This document shows, piece by piece, positions 9,366 to 18,128 of a DNA stretch of 64,000 nt. Source of the stretch: Paracoccaceae bacterium (GTDB taxonomy: Bacteria; Pseudomonadota; Alphaproteobacteria; Rhodobacterales; Rhodobacteraceae); NCBI GenBank assembly GCA_021775315.1, contig JAJFIC010000064.1:62001-126000 (forward strand), in the 5' to 3' direction. Position 1 is the stretch's first letter; every line of letters starts with the position of its first letter. The notes beneath the pieces are model-generated. The model was given only the letters and a program-made list of their open reading frames with translations, ran no database searches and was not told the origin of the DNA. The translations under genes were made by a program, and so were the position numbers.

Positions 9366-9400
9366 CTATTTCTGTATTTTTCAGACAGCTGCGTCGGCTA

Positions 9401-9763
9401 TCAAGCCAGTGCTGCTTTCGCCTGATCGACAATCGCACCGAACGCTGATGGTTCGCTAACGGCCAGATCGGCCAGAACTTTACGATCCACTTCGATGCCA
9501 GCCAGCGACAGGCCGTTGATGAAGCGCGAATATGTCAGGGCTTCGTCATGGCTGCGGACTGCGGCGTTGATCCGCTGGATCCACAAGGCGCGGAAATTCC
9601 GCTTGCGGACTTTGCGGTCGCGTGTGGCGTATTGGTTGGCCTTGTCGACGGCCTGTGTTGCTGTGCGAAAGTTGCGCGAACGGGCGCCGTAATAGCCTTT
9701 GGCGGCCTTGACAACTTTACGATGACGGGCGTGTGATGACACGCCTCCTTTAACTCGGGACAT
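9401..9763 (-). CDS. rplT: 50S ribosomal protein L20
   Basis: Primary 23S rRNA-binding protein needed early in 50S assembly; 120 residues, normal length. The N-terminus [29 protein letters not shown] is highly conserved, and [23 protein letters not shown] around residue 50 marks the globular domain. It follows rpmI by 15 bases. infC, often first in this operon, is not adjacent; a small membrane-protein gene and pyk lie upstream instead. Confidence 0.98.
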   Translation of the reverse strand: MSRVKGGVSSHARHRKVVKAAKGYYGARSRNFRTATQAVDKANQYATRDRKVRKRNFRALWIQRINAAVRSHDEALTYSRFINGLSLAGIEVDRKVLADLAVSEPSAFGAIVDQAKAALA

Positions 9764-9778
9764 AGTTCAGACTCCTAT

Positions 9779-9979
9779 CTAGCGCGCGTATGGCATGTAT
9801 TTTTTAACGATCGATTCATCCGCCGCACACAGGACCGTTCGGCCACGTGCATTGCGCAGGAATTTGTTCGAGCGTTTGATCATACCGTGGCGTTTGCCAG
9901 CCTGACCTGCTTTGATCCGGCCAGAAGCCGTCACCTTAAAGCGCTTTTTGGCGCCTGATTTGGTCTTCATCTTGGGCAT
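9779..9979 (-). CDS. rpmI: 50S ribosomal protein L35
   Basis: 66-residue basic ribosomal protein. The motif [23 protein letters not shown] is the L35 signature, and [16 protein letters not shown] covers the centre. The frame begins at 9994, but the ATG at 9979 has GGAG at good spacing and matches the family start. First gene of a two-gene unit with rplT. Confidence 0.97.
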   Translation of the reverse strand: MPKMKTKSGAKKRFKVTASGRIKAGQAGKRHGMIKRSNKFLRNARGRTVLCAADESIVKKYMPYAR

Positions 9980-10102
9980 TTCCGTCTCCTTCATCAGGAA
10001 TGGTCGTTAAGCGCGACTCGGCAGCCCTTTCAGCCGGCCACGCCAATGGAAGTCGGGTGTATATGGCGGGGTTTGGCGATTGGCAAGCCAATAAAACACC
10101 GT

Positions 10103-10330
10103 TTACTGGTTCAACAAACCCGCCGCCACCGTGACAAATGCGTTCGGAATATCGACAAGGGTGACACCGTCATCAGATTTGCCGACCGCCTGCCAGATCA
10201 GCAACCCGGAAACCAGCACCGCAAAGGCGGCAACACGGGGCCGCCGCCCTTCGATCAGGGCGCTCAGCACCGATATGACGGACAAAACGCCCAACACGGA
10301 GCCGCAAACCAGCAAGACTTCAAAGCTCAT
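10103..10330 (-). CDS. Small two-helix membrane protein
   Basis: 75 residues, no family recognised. Two hydrophobic spans are visible: residues 3-25 (FEVLLVCGSVLGVLSVISVL) and 31-51 (RVAAFAVLVSGLLIWQAVG). They are joined by a short basic loop (EGRRPR). The C-terminus (DDGVTLVDIPNAFVTVAAGLLNQ) is amphipathic. The ATG at 10330 is preceded by agagga, better than the upstream ATG at 10354. It lies 30 bases downstream of pyk on the same strand, so probable co-transcription. Confidence 0.68.
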   Translation of the reverse strand: MSFEVLLVCGSVLGVLSVISVLSALIEGRRPRVAAFAVLVSGLLIWQAVGKSDDGVTLVDIPNAFVTVAAGLLNQ

Positions 10331-10360
10331 CTCGTCCTCTGACGCTGGTGACAATCGCGA

Positions 10361-11806
10361 TCAATCGGATTCAAAATCATCCATGCTGCGGATTTCAATT
10401 GGCGACACGCGCAGAATGTTGGTCGTGCCCGCCATGTTGAACGGGATACCAGCCGTGACCACAATCGAATCCTCGTCGCTGCCAAAGCCATATTTCTGTG
10501 CGGCACGCGCAGCCGAAACCACCGCCGCCTTGAAACGCCCAACCTCCGACGTCATCACGCAATGCATGCCCCACGACAGGCACAATCGCCGTGCCGTACC
10601 CACAAGCGGTGTAAGCGCGATAATCGGCACGCGTGGCCGTTCACGGGCAACTTTTAACGCGGTTGTACCGGAATGGGTGAAACAACAGATCGCCTTGACC
10701 TCGGTGGTTTCGGCGATTTCACGCGCCGCCGCAGTGATGGCGTCGGCCACGGTTGTGCGTTCGGCGCTGCGCGATGCCTCGATGACATCGCGGTAAATCG
10801 GATCACGCTCAATCTCGATCGCCACGTCATTCATGATGCTGACGGCCTCAATCGGGTAGTCCCCGGCTGCACTTTCAGCGCTAAGCATCACGGCGTCTGC
10901 CCCTTCGTAGATCGCGGTCGCAACATCCGACACTTCGGCCCGTGTGGGTACAGGCGACGAGATCATGCTTTCCATCATTTGCGTGGCCACAATCACCGGC
11001 TTGCCCGCGTGACGACAGGTTTTGACCAGACGTTTCTGGATTGGCGGCACATTTTGCACCGGCAATTCAACACCCAGATCGCCACGCGCCACCATAATCC
11101 CGTCCGAGGCTGCCAGAATTTCCGCAAAGGCTTTCACAGCCGCCGGTTTTTCGATCTTGGACAGAATAGCGGCCCGACCATCAGCTAATATGCGGGCCTC
11201 CTCAACGTCTTCGCGCCGCTGAACAAAAGACAACGCCAGCCAATCAACCCCCAACGTGCAGGCAAATTCCAAATCGTCGCGATCCTTTTCCGACAACGCT
11301 GCCAAGGGCAGGATCACATCGGGCACATTCACGCCTTTTCGATTGGAAATCTCGCCGCCGACTTCAATCCGGCAATCGGCATAATCCGCACCGCATTTTT
11401 CGACTTTCAGGCGGATTTTGCCGTCATTGACCAACAAAACCTCGCCCACATCCAACGCGGCGAAAATTTCCGGATGCGGCAGGCAAACGCGGCGATTATC
11501 GCCCGGTGTTTCATCAAGGTCCAACCTGAACATGGCGTTTTCAACCAAATCCTCTGGTCCGTCGGCAAATGTTCCGCAGCGCAGTTTCGGGCCTTGCAAA
11601 TCGGCCAGTATCGCGATTGGCCGACCGGCCTCACGCTCGACCTCACGGATGATTTCGTGGCGGCGGCGCAATTCGTCATGGGTGCCGTGGCTCATGTTCA
11701 GACGAAACACATCGGCCCCAACCTCGAACAATGCGCGGATTATCGGTTTGGTGTCCGAAGCCGGCCCCAATGTTGCGACGATTTTTACATTGCGAAGTCT
11801 TCTCAT
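10361..11806 (-). CDS. pyk: Pyruvate kinase
   Basis: Converts phosphoenolpyruvate and ADP to pyruvate and ATP; 481 residues. The N-terminus RNVKIVATLGPAS and VFRLNMSHGTH (substrate and cation site) are typical. The signature ILSKIEKPAAVKAF contains the catalytic Lys, and MVARGDLGVELP gives the metal-binding Glu/Asp region. The C-terminal allosteric domain is present. An intergenic gap of about 120 bases separates it from the divergent N-formylglutamate amidohydrolase gene, where both promoters should lie. Confidence 0.98.
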   Translation of the reverse strand: MRRLRNVKIVATLGPASDTKPIIRALFEVGADVFRLNMSHGTHDELRRRHEIIREVEREAGRPIAILADLQGPKLRCGTFADGPEDLVENAMFRLDLDETPGDNRRVCLPHPEIFAALDVGEVLLVNDGKIRLKVEKCGADYADCRIEVGGEISNRKGVNVPDVILPLAALSEKDRDDLEFACTLGVDWLALSFVQRREDVEEARILADGRAAILSKIEKPAAVKAFAEILAASDGIMVARGDLGVELPVQNVPPIQKRLVKTCRHAGKPVIVATQMMESMISSPVPTRAEVSDVATAIYEGADAVMLSAESAAGDYPIEAVSIMNDVAIEIERDPIYRDVIEASRSAERTTVADAITAAAREIAETTEVKAICCFTHSGTTALKVARERPRVPIIALTPLVGTARRLCLSWGMHCVMTSEVGRFKAAVVSAARAAQKYGFGSDEDSIVVTAGIPFNMAGTTNILRVSPIEIRSMDDFESD

Positions 11807-11930
11807 CCCGACCCATACCCTTACTTTGTGTCTTGCAGACGTGCTTACCCTGCCAAAGCGTCACTGTTTGGCCCAAATGTCACAGAGGTGCAACTGGCAC
11901 CTTGTCGCTGGTCTGTGATTTAGTATCTAT

Positions 11931-12746
11931 ATGCCAAAGGATGAGGATTTCGTGACAACCACCATTTATTCAGCCACCGATGCGACCAACGACCTTAAAG
12001 ACAAGGCCGTGCAGATCATCGGACATAACCGCGATTCTGAGATCGTGATTACTTGCGACCATGCTTCGAACCACGTTCCACCTGAGGTGGGCAATGGCAG
12101 TTTGGGTCTGTCCGCCGCAGATATGGACCGCCATATCGCCTATGACGTTGGGGCCGCCGGGGTGTCGCGATATCTGGGCGGGGCGATGAACGCGCCTGTG
12201 ATCCTGTCGCGGTTTTCACGACTGGTGATTGATCCCAATCGCGGCGAAAATGACCCTACCCTGATCATGCAACTTTATGACGGCACCATTATTCCGGGCA
12301 ATCGCGGCCTGTCTGACCAAAACGTCGCGTGGCGGCTGGAAAACTGTTACCGGCCCTATCACACAGCCCTTGCCGGATTGCTGGCCAGCCGCAACCAACC
12401 GGTGCTGATCGCCATCCACAGCTTCACCGCCCAACTGGCAGGCCGCCCCAAACGGCCCTGGCATATCGGCGTGCTGCACGAACGCGACCAACGTCTGGCC
12501 ATTCCGACGCTGGCACGGTTGCGGGCTGAACCTGACCTGTGCGTCGGTGAGAATGAGCCTTACGGCGGGCATCTGGACGGCGACAGCATCGACCGGCACG
12601 CGCTGGCAGCGGGCCACGCCAATATCCTGATCGAGTTGCGCAATGACCTGATCCGCAGCGAAGCCCAGCAAAGAAACTGGGCCGAACGACTGGCGCCGAT
12701 CCTGACTGGGATCATCACCACAACCCCCTTAAGAAAGAGCGCGTAA
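11931..12746 (+). CDS. N-formylglutamate amidohydrolase
   Basis: 271-residue zinc hydrolase of the FGase family, releasing glutamate from N-formyl-L-glutamate in histidine-type catabolism. Diagnostic segments are CDHASNHVPPEV near residue 43, AYDVGAAGVSRYL, SRFSRLVIDPNRGENDP near residue 95 and AIHSFTAQLAGRPKRPWHIGVL near residue 160. No other hut genes are adjacent, so the physiological substrate may differ. The stop overlaps the start of the DUF1244 gene by one base. Confidence 0.88.
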   Translation: MPKDEDFVTTTIYSATDATNDLKDKAVQIIGHNRDSEIVITCDHASNHVPPEVGNGSLGLSAADMDRHIAYDVGAAGVSRYLGGAMNAPVILSRFSRLVIDPNRGENDPTLIMQLYDGTIIPGNRGLSDQNVAWRLENCYRPYHTALAGLLASRNQPVLIAIHSFTAQLAGRPKRPWHIGVLHERDQRLAIPTLARLRAEPDLCVGENEPYGGHLDGDSIDRHALAAGHANILIELRNDLIRSEAQQRNWAERLAPILTGIITTTPLRKSA

Positions 12747-13060
12747 TGGACAAGCAGACCCAAATCGAAATTGAAGCAGCAGCATTTCGCACGTTGCGCG
12801 CGCATCTGATGGAAAAACGCACCGATGTGCAAAACATTGACATGATGAACCTGACAGGGTTTTGCCGCAACTGCCTGTCGCGCTGGTATCAGGAGGCCGC
12901 GGCAGAACGCGGCATTGAGATGAGCAAGGAACAAGGCCGCGAGGCGTTTTACGGCATGTCCACGGCAGAATGGAAAGACAAATACCAGACCGAAGCCAGC
13001 GACGCAAAACAAGCCGATTTCAAAATCGCCTTCAAGGAAAACGTCGGCGACGACACCTGA
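12746..13060 (+). CDS. DUF1244 domain protein
   Basis: 104-residue conserved protein of unknown function. MMNLTGFCRNCLSRWYQEAA around residue 33 and EAFYGMSTAEWKDKYQTEAS around residue 66 are the family hallmarks. The C-R-N-C pair could bind a metal. Its ATG overlaps the preceding stop (taATG), so the two are translationally coupled. The link to formylglutamate metabolism is contextual only. Confidence 0.85.
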   Translation: MDKQTQIEIEAAAFRTLRAHLMEKRTDVQNIDMMNLTGFCRNCLSRWYQEAAAERGIEMSKEQGREAFYGMSTAEWKDKYQTEASDAKQADFKIAFKENVGDDT

Positions 13061-13072
13061 TCCAATTGCCCG

Positions 13073-14446
13073 TTAGTTGCAACCACGCTCGGATTCAGCT
13101 GGGCTGGTATAGGCCAGGCAATCGTCTTGAGAATTCTCAAGCGCGTGGTCCTGAAACGGTTCGACCAAAATAATTTCCAACGGTTCGGACGACACGAAAT
13201 GCCGGACGACCGCACATGGCGGGAAGGCCGGGGCCTTATCATAGAACAATTGCGGCGGGTCTGTGATTGTCACATTATCCGGCCCTTTCATTCGTAACGT
13301 CATGGTTTTTGCCCCTGCAACCGGAAACAAACCCTTGGCGATCGTCATTGGTTGACCACAGACCAGTTCACCCGGCACCGGCGCATAGTCCATCTTGAGA
13401 ACCAGATAATATCCAAGGTCCACCGATGGATCAAAAAGCTGACCGCGATCGAGCGAATCCAGAATTTCACCGCTGACCCCGAAAACACCCGGACTGCTTT
13501 GCGGAGTGGCACAGCCACAGCCCTCAGCCCTTAGATCCGCATATGCCAACTGGCCTTCGCCACTCAGCGACAACCCCCGACTTTTTACGTTCATCTCATA
13601 GCGCCATTCACCGCTGGTGACGTTGACGCAATCAGCATAGCATTTGATCAGCGGTTTCAGTTCGAAAGCCGCCTTCGGCAATTGCATTTTCCAGCGGCAT
13701 TCCAGCCGCATTTCGCGCAGCATCTGAAAGATATTGGCGAAAATCAGACTATCGGAGGTATCTTCCGAACTGTCATGCATCAAATCATAGGCGGATGTTG
13801 TGTGCTTGAAACCCAGCATATGGCCGATCTCATGGGCAATCACCCGATCCGTCGCTTCGGTCGAAATCACACCATCTTTGCGCGCAATTGTACCGTCGTA
13901 ATCCGCACCCCAATTGGCAGGCCAATGCCTGTTGGGCGGCTCCACATAGCCCAGCGCGGTTATCTGGCCCGTTTCAGCATGCCCCTCAAACCACGTTGAT
14001 AGTTGTGCGCATTCCGTGTTGTAGCCCCCATCAAGGCTGTCGCATTGTTCAAATTTCGGCGGGCTGTTTTGCGCATCATAGGCACGCCAGTCATTTAGGT
14101 CATATAACCCACCAACGGCAAATGCGTCGCGTTTTTCCTGGGTCGAACTGACATCGACGACATCAAGCGAAAAGGCCTCAAGATCCTCGCGCGCACCGTC
14201 GCCGGTTAGCTGCAAATCAAAGCGCACGGTATAGCATTTGTACAAAAACGGCACATCGTTGTATCGGGTTTTCAAGACTCGACGTACGGCATCACGCACG
14301 GTTGGCGTCACATCACCATCCAGACGAAAAACCGCCGAGACTGTCACATCCGTGCCTTCAACACGCACCTGCCCCTGAGCCCAGGAAAAGATTGGTGTCG
14401 ACAATAAAAGGATCAGGATCGCGCAGAAGGACGGAAATCTAACCAT
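13073..14446 (-). CDS. Secreted metzincin-like zinc metalloprotease
   Basis: 457-residue protein with a Sec signal peptide (MVRFPSFCAILILLLSTPIFSWAQG). Near residue 207 it has HEIGHMLGFKH, an exact HExxHxxGxxH zinc site of metzincins, followed nine residues later by LMH, a plausible Met-turn. The region after it has many cysteines (LECRW, LIKCYADC, EGCGCAT, GELVCGQ, PPCAV, DDCLAY), suggesting a disulfide-rich extracellular protein. I recognise no named family for the rest. It converges with the DUF1244 gene. A perfect 10-bp hairpin overlaps its ribosome binding site region. Substrate unknown; the protease call rests on the active-site motif plus signal peptide. Confidence 0.75.
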   Translation of the reverse strand: MVRFPSFCAILILLLSTPIFSWAQGQVRVEGTDVTVSAVFRLDGDVTPTVRDAVRRVLKTRYNDVPFLYKCYTVRFDLQLTGDGAREDLEAFSLDVVDVSSTQEKRDAFAVGGLYDLNDWRAYDAQNSPPKFEQCDSLDGGYNTECAQLSTWFEGHAETGQITALGYVEPPNRHWPANWGADYDGTIARKDGVISTEATDRVIAHEIGHMLGFKHTTSAYDLMHDSSEDTSDSLIFANIFQMLREMRLECRWKMQLPKAAFELKPLIKCYADCVNVTSGEWRYEMNVKSRGLSLSGEGQLAYADLRAEGCGCATPQSSPGVFGVSGEILDSLDRGQLFDPSVDLGYYLVLKMDYAPVPGELVCGQPMTIAKGLFPVAGAKTMTLRMKGPDNVTITDPPQLFYDKAPAFPPCAVVRHFVSSEPLEIILVEPFQDHALENSQDDCLAYTSPAESERGCN

Positions 14447-14453
14447 TGAATAC

Positions 14454-14486
14454 TCTGCCCTTAAACAATTAATTGCTAAGGGCAGA
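14454..14486 (-). terminator. Hairpin between aminotransferase stop and metzincin start
   Basis: Perfect 10-bp inverted repeat TCTGCCCTTA / TAAGGGCAGA around a 13-nt AT-rich loop. On the minus strand it follows the aminotransferase stop, and its 3-prime arm (TAAGGGCAGA) ends eight bases before the metzincin ATG. It could end the upstream transcript or mask the AAGGG ribosome binding site. Confidence 0.5.
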
Positions 14487-14527
14487 CTAACATTTCAGAT
14501 CAGAAAATCCAGTTTTTACCACGCAGG

Positions 14528-15391
14528 TCAGATTGCCGATTTCCGGCTTTCATCCAGATAAATCTCGCGCAGACGGGCCGCAACCGAACCAGGTTTGCCG
14601 GTGCCAACGGCCACGCCGTCCACTTCGACCACCGGCATCACGAACATCGAGGCCGAGGTGATGAACGCCTCATCCGCGTCTTGGGCCTCGGCAATAGTAA
14701 AGGCGCGCTCTTCTACGTCCATTTGCGCCTCGCGGGCAAATCGCAGCACCGCAGAACGCGTGATGCCGTGCAAGATGTCGTTTGACAGATCGCGGGTGAT
14801 GATCTTGCCGCCTTTGACGATATAAGCGTTGTTTGACGTACCTTCGGTGACGGCGCCATCTTCGACCAGCCACGCATCATCGCAACCTGCCGCCTTGGCC
14901 ATCATCTTGCCCATGCTGGGATAGAGCAGTTGAACCGTTTTAATATCGCGCCGTCCCCAGCGCACGTCGTCGATGGAAATCACCTTAAGGCCGGTCAAGG
15001 CCTGTGGGCTGTTGGCAATGCCGGGTTTGGATTGGGTGAACAGAACCACGGTCTGAGGGGTTTGTTCCGGATCAGGAAATACAAAATCACGATCACCAGG
15101 TGCGCCGCGGGTGATCTGCAAATAGACACCACCGTCCGTCACATCATTGATCCGCACCAATTCGCGGTGGATTTCCAGCAACGTGTCTTTGTCCAGTGGC
15201 ATGGTCATATCAAGCTCGCTCAACGAGCGTTCCAGCCGCACCGCGTGGCCATCAAAATCCAGCAATTTGCCGTCCAGAACGCTGGTGACCTCGTACACCC
15301 CGTCGGCCATCAGAAAGCCTCGGTCAAAGATGGATACACTCGCCTGATCTTCCGGCAGGTATTCCCCGTTCAAATAAACAATACGACCCAT
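14528..15391 (-). CDS. dat: D-amino-acid aminotransferase (class IV PLP enzyme)
   Basis: 287-residue fold-type IV aminotransferase. The N-terminus MGRIVYLNGEYLPEDQASVSIFDRGFLMADGVYE matches D-alanine/D-glutamate transaminases. DIKTVQLLYPSMGKMMAKAAG holds the PLP lysine around residue 145. VEDGAVTEGTSNNAYIV and ILHGITRSAVL are the cofactor-binding loops. A branched-chain or 4-amino-4-deoxychorismate role is less likely because of the adjacent D-glutamate genes. Ribosome binding site gaggga. It is followed upstream by dgcA and dgcN on the same strand. Confidence 0.85.
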   Translation of the reverse strand: MGRIVYLNGEYLPEDQASVSIFDRGFLMADGVYEVTSVLDGKLLDFDGHAVRLERSLSELDMTMPLDKDTLLEIHRELVRINDVTDGGVYLQITRGAPGDRDFVFPDPEQTPQTVVLFTQSKPGIANSPQALTGLKVISIDDVRWGRRDIKTVQLLYPSMGKMMAKAAGCDDAWLVEDGAVTEGTSNNAYIVKGGKIITRDLSNDILHGITRSAVLRFAREAQMDVEERAFTIAEAQDADEAFITSASMFVMPVVEVDGVAVGTGKPGSVAARLREIYLDESRKSAI

Positions 15392-15409
15392 GTTTTCGTT
15401 CCCTCTTAG

Positions 15410-16378
15410 TTAACCCCAAAGCGCTGGCGCCGCAGGATGCACACCCGCGTCATCAAACGCCAGTGCATTTTCGCGGTCTTCGGCCAGCAACAACGGCCCA
15501 TCAAGGTCCGTAAACAACGCACCTTGCGCCACCAATACCGCCGGTGCCATCGCCAGACTCGACCCGACCATACATCCGACCATCACCTTGAACCCCGCCT
15601 CAAGCGCTGCATCGCGCAACGCCAATGCTTCGGTCAAGCCGCCAGTTTTGTCGAGCTTGATATTCACCACATCATACTTTTCGGCCAATGCCTCCAGCGA
15701 CGTGCGATCATGGCAGCTTTCGTCAGCACAGACTGGCAAGACCCGGTCCATGTCCAGCAACGCCGCGTCTTCACCCGCTGGCAAGGGTTGCTCAACCATC
15801 TCAACACCCAGCTTGACCAGCACCGGCGCAAGCGTCGCATAAAGCGCGGGCGTCCAACCCTCGTTGGCGTCAACGATTATCCGTGCCGCAGGTGCGCCGC
15901 GCCGCACAGCCTCAATCCGCTCGACATCCTCAGGCCCGCCACCAAGCTTGGTTTTCAACAAGGGCCGAAACGCATTTTCCGCGGCCTGCTGTTCCATCTT
16001 CGCTGGCGTGCCAAGCGACAATGTATAAGCGGTAATTTCCGGCCCCGGCGCGCTTAACCCCGCCAATTGCCAGACAGGCATTCCGGCCCTCTTGGCTTCA
16101 AGGTCCCACAACGCGCAATCAACGGCATTGCGCGCCGCCCCCGCTGGCAACGCCGCTTGCAACCCCGCGCGATCTATCGGCAAACGCAGCCCTTCAATCT
16201 CGGCCGTCACGCTTTCCAGCGTTTCGCCATAACGCGCATAGGGCACGCATTCGCCTTGCCCGACCAAGTCGCCGTCCTGCACGCGCACCGTCAAAACCTG
16301 CGCCTCAGTCCTTGAGCCACGCGAAATCGTAAAGACCTGCGCCAACTGAAACACATCTCTGGTCACGCTCAGCTTCAT
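15410..16378 (-). CDS. dgcA: N-acetyl-D-glutamate racemase, enolase superfamily
   Basis: 322-residue protein related to muconate-lactonizing and dipeptide-epimerase enzymes. It shows KTKLGGGPEDVERI (catalytic Lys region), IIVDANEGW (first metal Asp), MVEQPLPAGEDAAL (second metal Glu), CADESCH (third metal Asp) and VNIKLDKTGG (second catalytic Lys). In the reported marine pathway, DgcN acetylates D-glutamate and DgcA racemises N-acetyl-D-glutamate. Without the DgcN neighbour I would call it an L-Ala-D/L-Glu epimerase, which remains the main alternative. Start set at the ATG at 16378; the frame opens earlier. Gap of 18 bases to dat. Confidence 0.8.
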   Translation of the reverse strand: MKLSVTRDVFQLAQVFTISRGSRTEAQVLTVRVQDGDLVGQGECVPYARYGETLESVTAEIEGLRLPIDRAGLQAALPAGAARNAVDCALWDLEAKRAGMPVWQLAGLSAPGPEITAYTLSLGTPAKMEQQAAENAFRPLLKTKLGGGPEDVERIEAVRRGAPAARIIVDANEGWTPALYATLAPVLVKLGVEMVEQPLPAGEDAALLDMDRVLPVCADESCHDRTSLEALAEKYDVVNIKLDKTGGLTEALALRDAALEAGFKVMVGCMVGSSLAMAPAVLVAQGALFTDLDGPLLLAEDRENALAFDDAGVHPAAPALWG

Positions 16379-16388
16379 GCCGCCCGCC

Positions 16389-16429
16389 TTTTCTTTATTG
16401 TCAAAATACTCCCGCGCGGAGCGCATTTC
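16389..16429 (+). repeat. Intergenic AAATACTC element, copy B
   Basis: TTCTTTATTGTCAAAATACT then CCCGCGCGGAGCGCATTTC, between the dgcA start and dgcN stop. A good match to the element family. Confidence 0.55.
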
Positions 16430-16446
16430 ACCCCGCGCACAGCGCG

Positions 16447-17505
16447 TTACGCGTCCGGCGCAATCGCAGGGTCATGCGCCATTGCAACCGCCGCCCCACG
16501 CCCTTTGATCCCGTCCAGCGCATCCACCAAACGGGCCGCGCCCTGCCGGAAAGGATCAACCGCTGGCAAGCCCATTTCAGCCTCAACACCTGCTAGATAT
16601 GTCAGCGCCTCGCCCTCGGAAAAATGCTGCGTGTTGACCGAAATCGCCACCGCCTCACAAGCAGGATTGCCCACACGTGCCAAGGTCAGCGCCGTGTCGC
16701 GCAACGCTTCCAAGGTCGGCAGTTGGTATTCCGGCAAGCCACGCATATGGGTCCTCGTCGGCTCGTGACACAGAATAAGCGCATCCGGTTGCCCACCATG
16801 CACCAGCGCCATCGTCACGCCTGAATAAGACACATGAAACAGCGATCCCTGCCCCTCGATCAGGTCCCAGTGATCTTCATCCGCGTCCGGCGTGATATAT
16901 TCCACAGCACCCGCCATGAAATCGGCCACAACCGCATCCAGAGGCACACCATCGCCGGTGATCAAAATACCTGTTTGTCCTGTCGCCCGAAAATCCGCCT
17001 GCATCCCGCGTTCACGCATTTCGCGTTCCATCGCAATGGCGGTGTACATTTTGCCAACCGAGCAATCAGTGCCAACCGCCAGACAACGCTTGCCGGTCCG
17101 CCTGCGCCCATTGGCGATCGGATATTCAACCTCGGGCACCCGCACATCATGCAACTCACTCCCGCAAGCCTTGGCAACGGCCACCAACTCCGGTTCATCA
17201 TGCAACAGATTATGCAGGCCTGAAGCAATATCGAACCCTTCCTCAAGCGCCATCACCAGCACCTTTTTCCAGGCCGGGGAAATAATCCCACCGCGATTTG
17301 CCACACCGATCACTAGTGTTTTAGCACCGGCCGCTTTCGCTTCAGCCAAGCCCATGTCGGGCAAGCCCATATCAGCCTTGCAGCCTTCCATCCGGTATTG
17401 GCCAACGGAAACATCCGGGCGCCAATCTTTGATGCCTTGCGCGACTTTTGCAGCCAAAGCGTCCGGCGCATCGCCGAGGAACAACAGGTATGGTGTCTGG
17501 ATCAT
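16447..17505 (-). CDS. dgcN: D-glutamate N-acetyltransferase, DUF1611 family
   Basis: 352-residue DUF1611 protein. The start at the second Met (MIQTPYLLFLGDAPDALAAK) fits the family. A P-loop-like segment CLAVGTDCSVGKMYTAIAM lies around residue 145, IEGQGSLFHVSYSGVTMALVHG near residue 220, and LCHEPTRTHMRG follows. Family members were reported to acetylate D-glutamate in marine bacteria. The adjacent dgcA and D-amino-acid transaminase support that assignment over a generic NTPase label. No dedicated regulator is adjacent; roughly 200 bases upstream are free for a promoter. Confidence 0.83.
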   Translation of the reverse strand: MIQTPYLLFLGDAPDALAAKVAQGIKDWRPDVSVGQYRMEGCKADMGLPDMGLAEAKAAGAKTLVIGVANRGGIISPAWKKVLVMALEEGFDIASGLHNLLHDEPELVAVAKACGSELHDVRVPEVEYPIANGRRRTGKRCLAVGTDCSVGKMYTAIAMEREMRERGMQADFRATGQTGILITGDGVPLDAVVADFMAGAVEYITPDADEDHWDLIEGQGSLFHVSYSGVTMALVHGGQPDALILCHEPTRTHMRGLPEYQLPTLEALRDTALTLARVGNPACEAVAISVNTQHFSEGEALTYLAGVEAEMGLPAVDPFRQGAARLVDALDGIKGRGAAVAMAHDPAIAPDA

Positions 17506-17708
17506 TAGTTGGGCCCTCACAAAAAGATTCTCGCCTGTTTAGCAGACCCTAATGAAAGGATTTGGCAAATTCGCTTAGTCGCATCAACATCCGCAGCAGA
17601 AAAACGCGTTTTTAGATCAAAATCTCGAAGATTATGCGCAACGCGGACACAAAAGCGCAGATATACGCCAAACCACGCGGGAATCATTTTGGCCAATCGC
17701 ACAGTCGC

Positions 17709-18053
17709 TTAAGTCAGCAACGCAACCGGCGCGTCTTCGTCGAGGTAGAAATCAAGCGGCGGTCGCTCAACCGCCGCAGTTTGGCGCTTAAACTCATAAA
17801 TCCGCTCGCCGCCTTCGACTGATGAACACACCACAAGGCACTGATATAATTGGCGCGACCCATCGTAAATATCAATGAACCCCGGAATATGTGGCGCGGT
17901 TTCTGCATCCAGCGACAGACCACCATCCCACAACCGCAGGATCGGATAAACCTCATCGCCAGCATGCATTCGCAGCCGATTTTTGCGCCCCAGATCGCGC
18001 TTGCGCGCCCGCTGCAATCCCTCGCGCACCTCTTTTGGCAATTCAAAAAGCAT
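17709..18053 (-). CDS. Conserved hypothetical protein, possibly PilZ-like
   Basis: 114 residues starting MLFELPKEVREGLQRARKRD. The start at 18053 has a gggggtgg ribosome binding site; the frame opens at 18107. The basic patch RKRDLGRKNRLRMHAGDEVYPILRLWDGGLSLDAE followed by FIDIYDGSRQLYQCLVV looks like a diverged PilZ layout (basic RxxxR-type loop then D/N-x-S/G-x-G), but the key residues are not exact, so this is only a suggestion. It lies 75 bases downstream of cobM on the same strand. Confidence 0.65.
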   Translation of the reverse strand: MLFELPKEVREGLQRARKRDLGRKNRLRMHAGDEVYPILRLWDGGLSLDAETAPHIPGFIDIYDGSRQLYQCLVVCSSVEGGERIYEFKRQTAAVERPPLDFYLDEDAPVALLT

Positions 18054-18128
18054 GGCACCACCCCCAGTTCCAAACCTATGGAAACGAGGGAAAGCCGATT
18101 CGTTCAAGGGAAGTTTTCACTTACTTGC

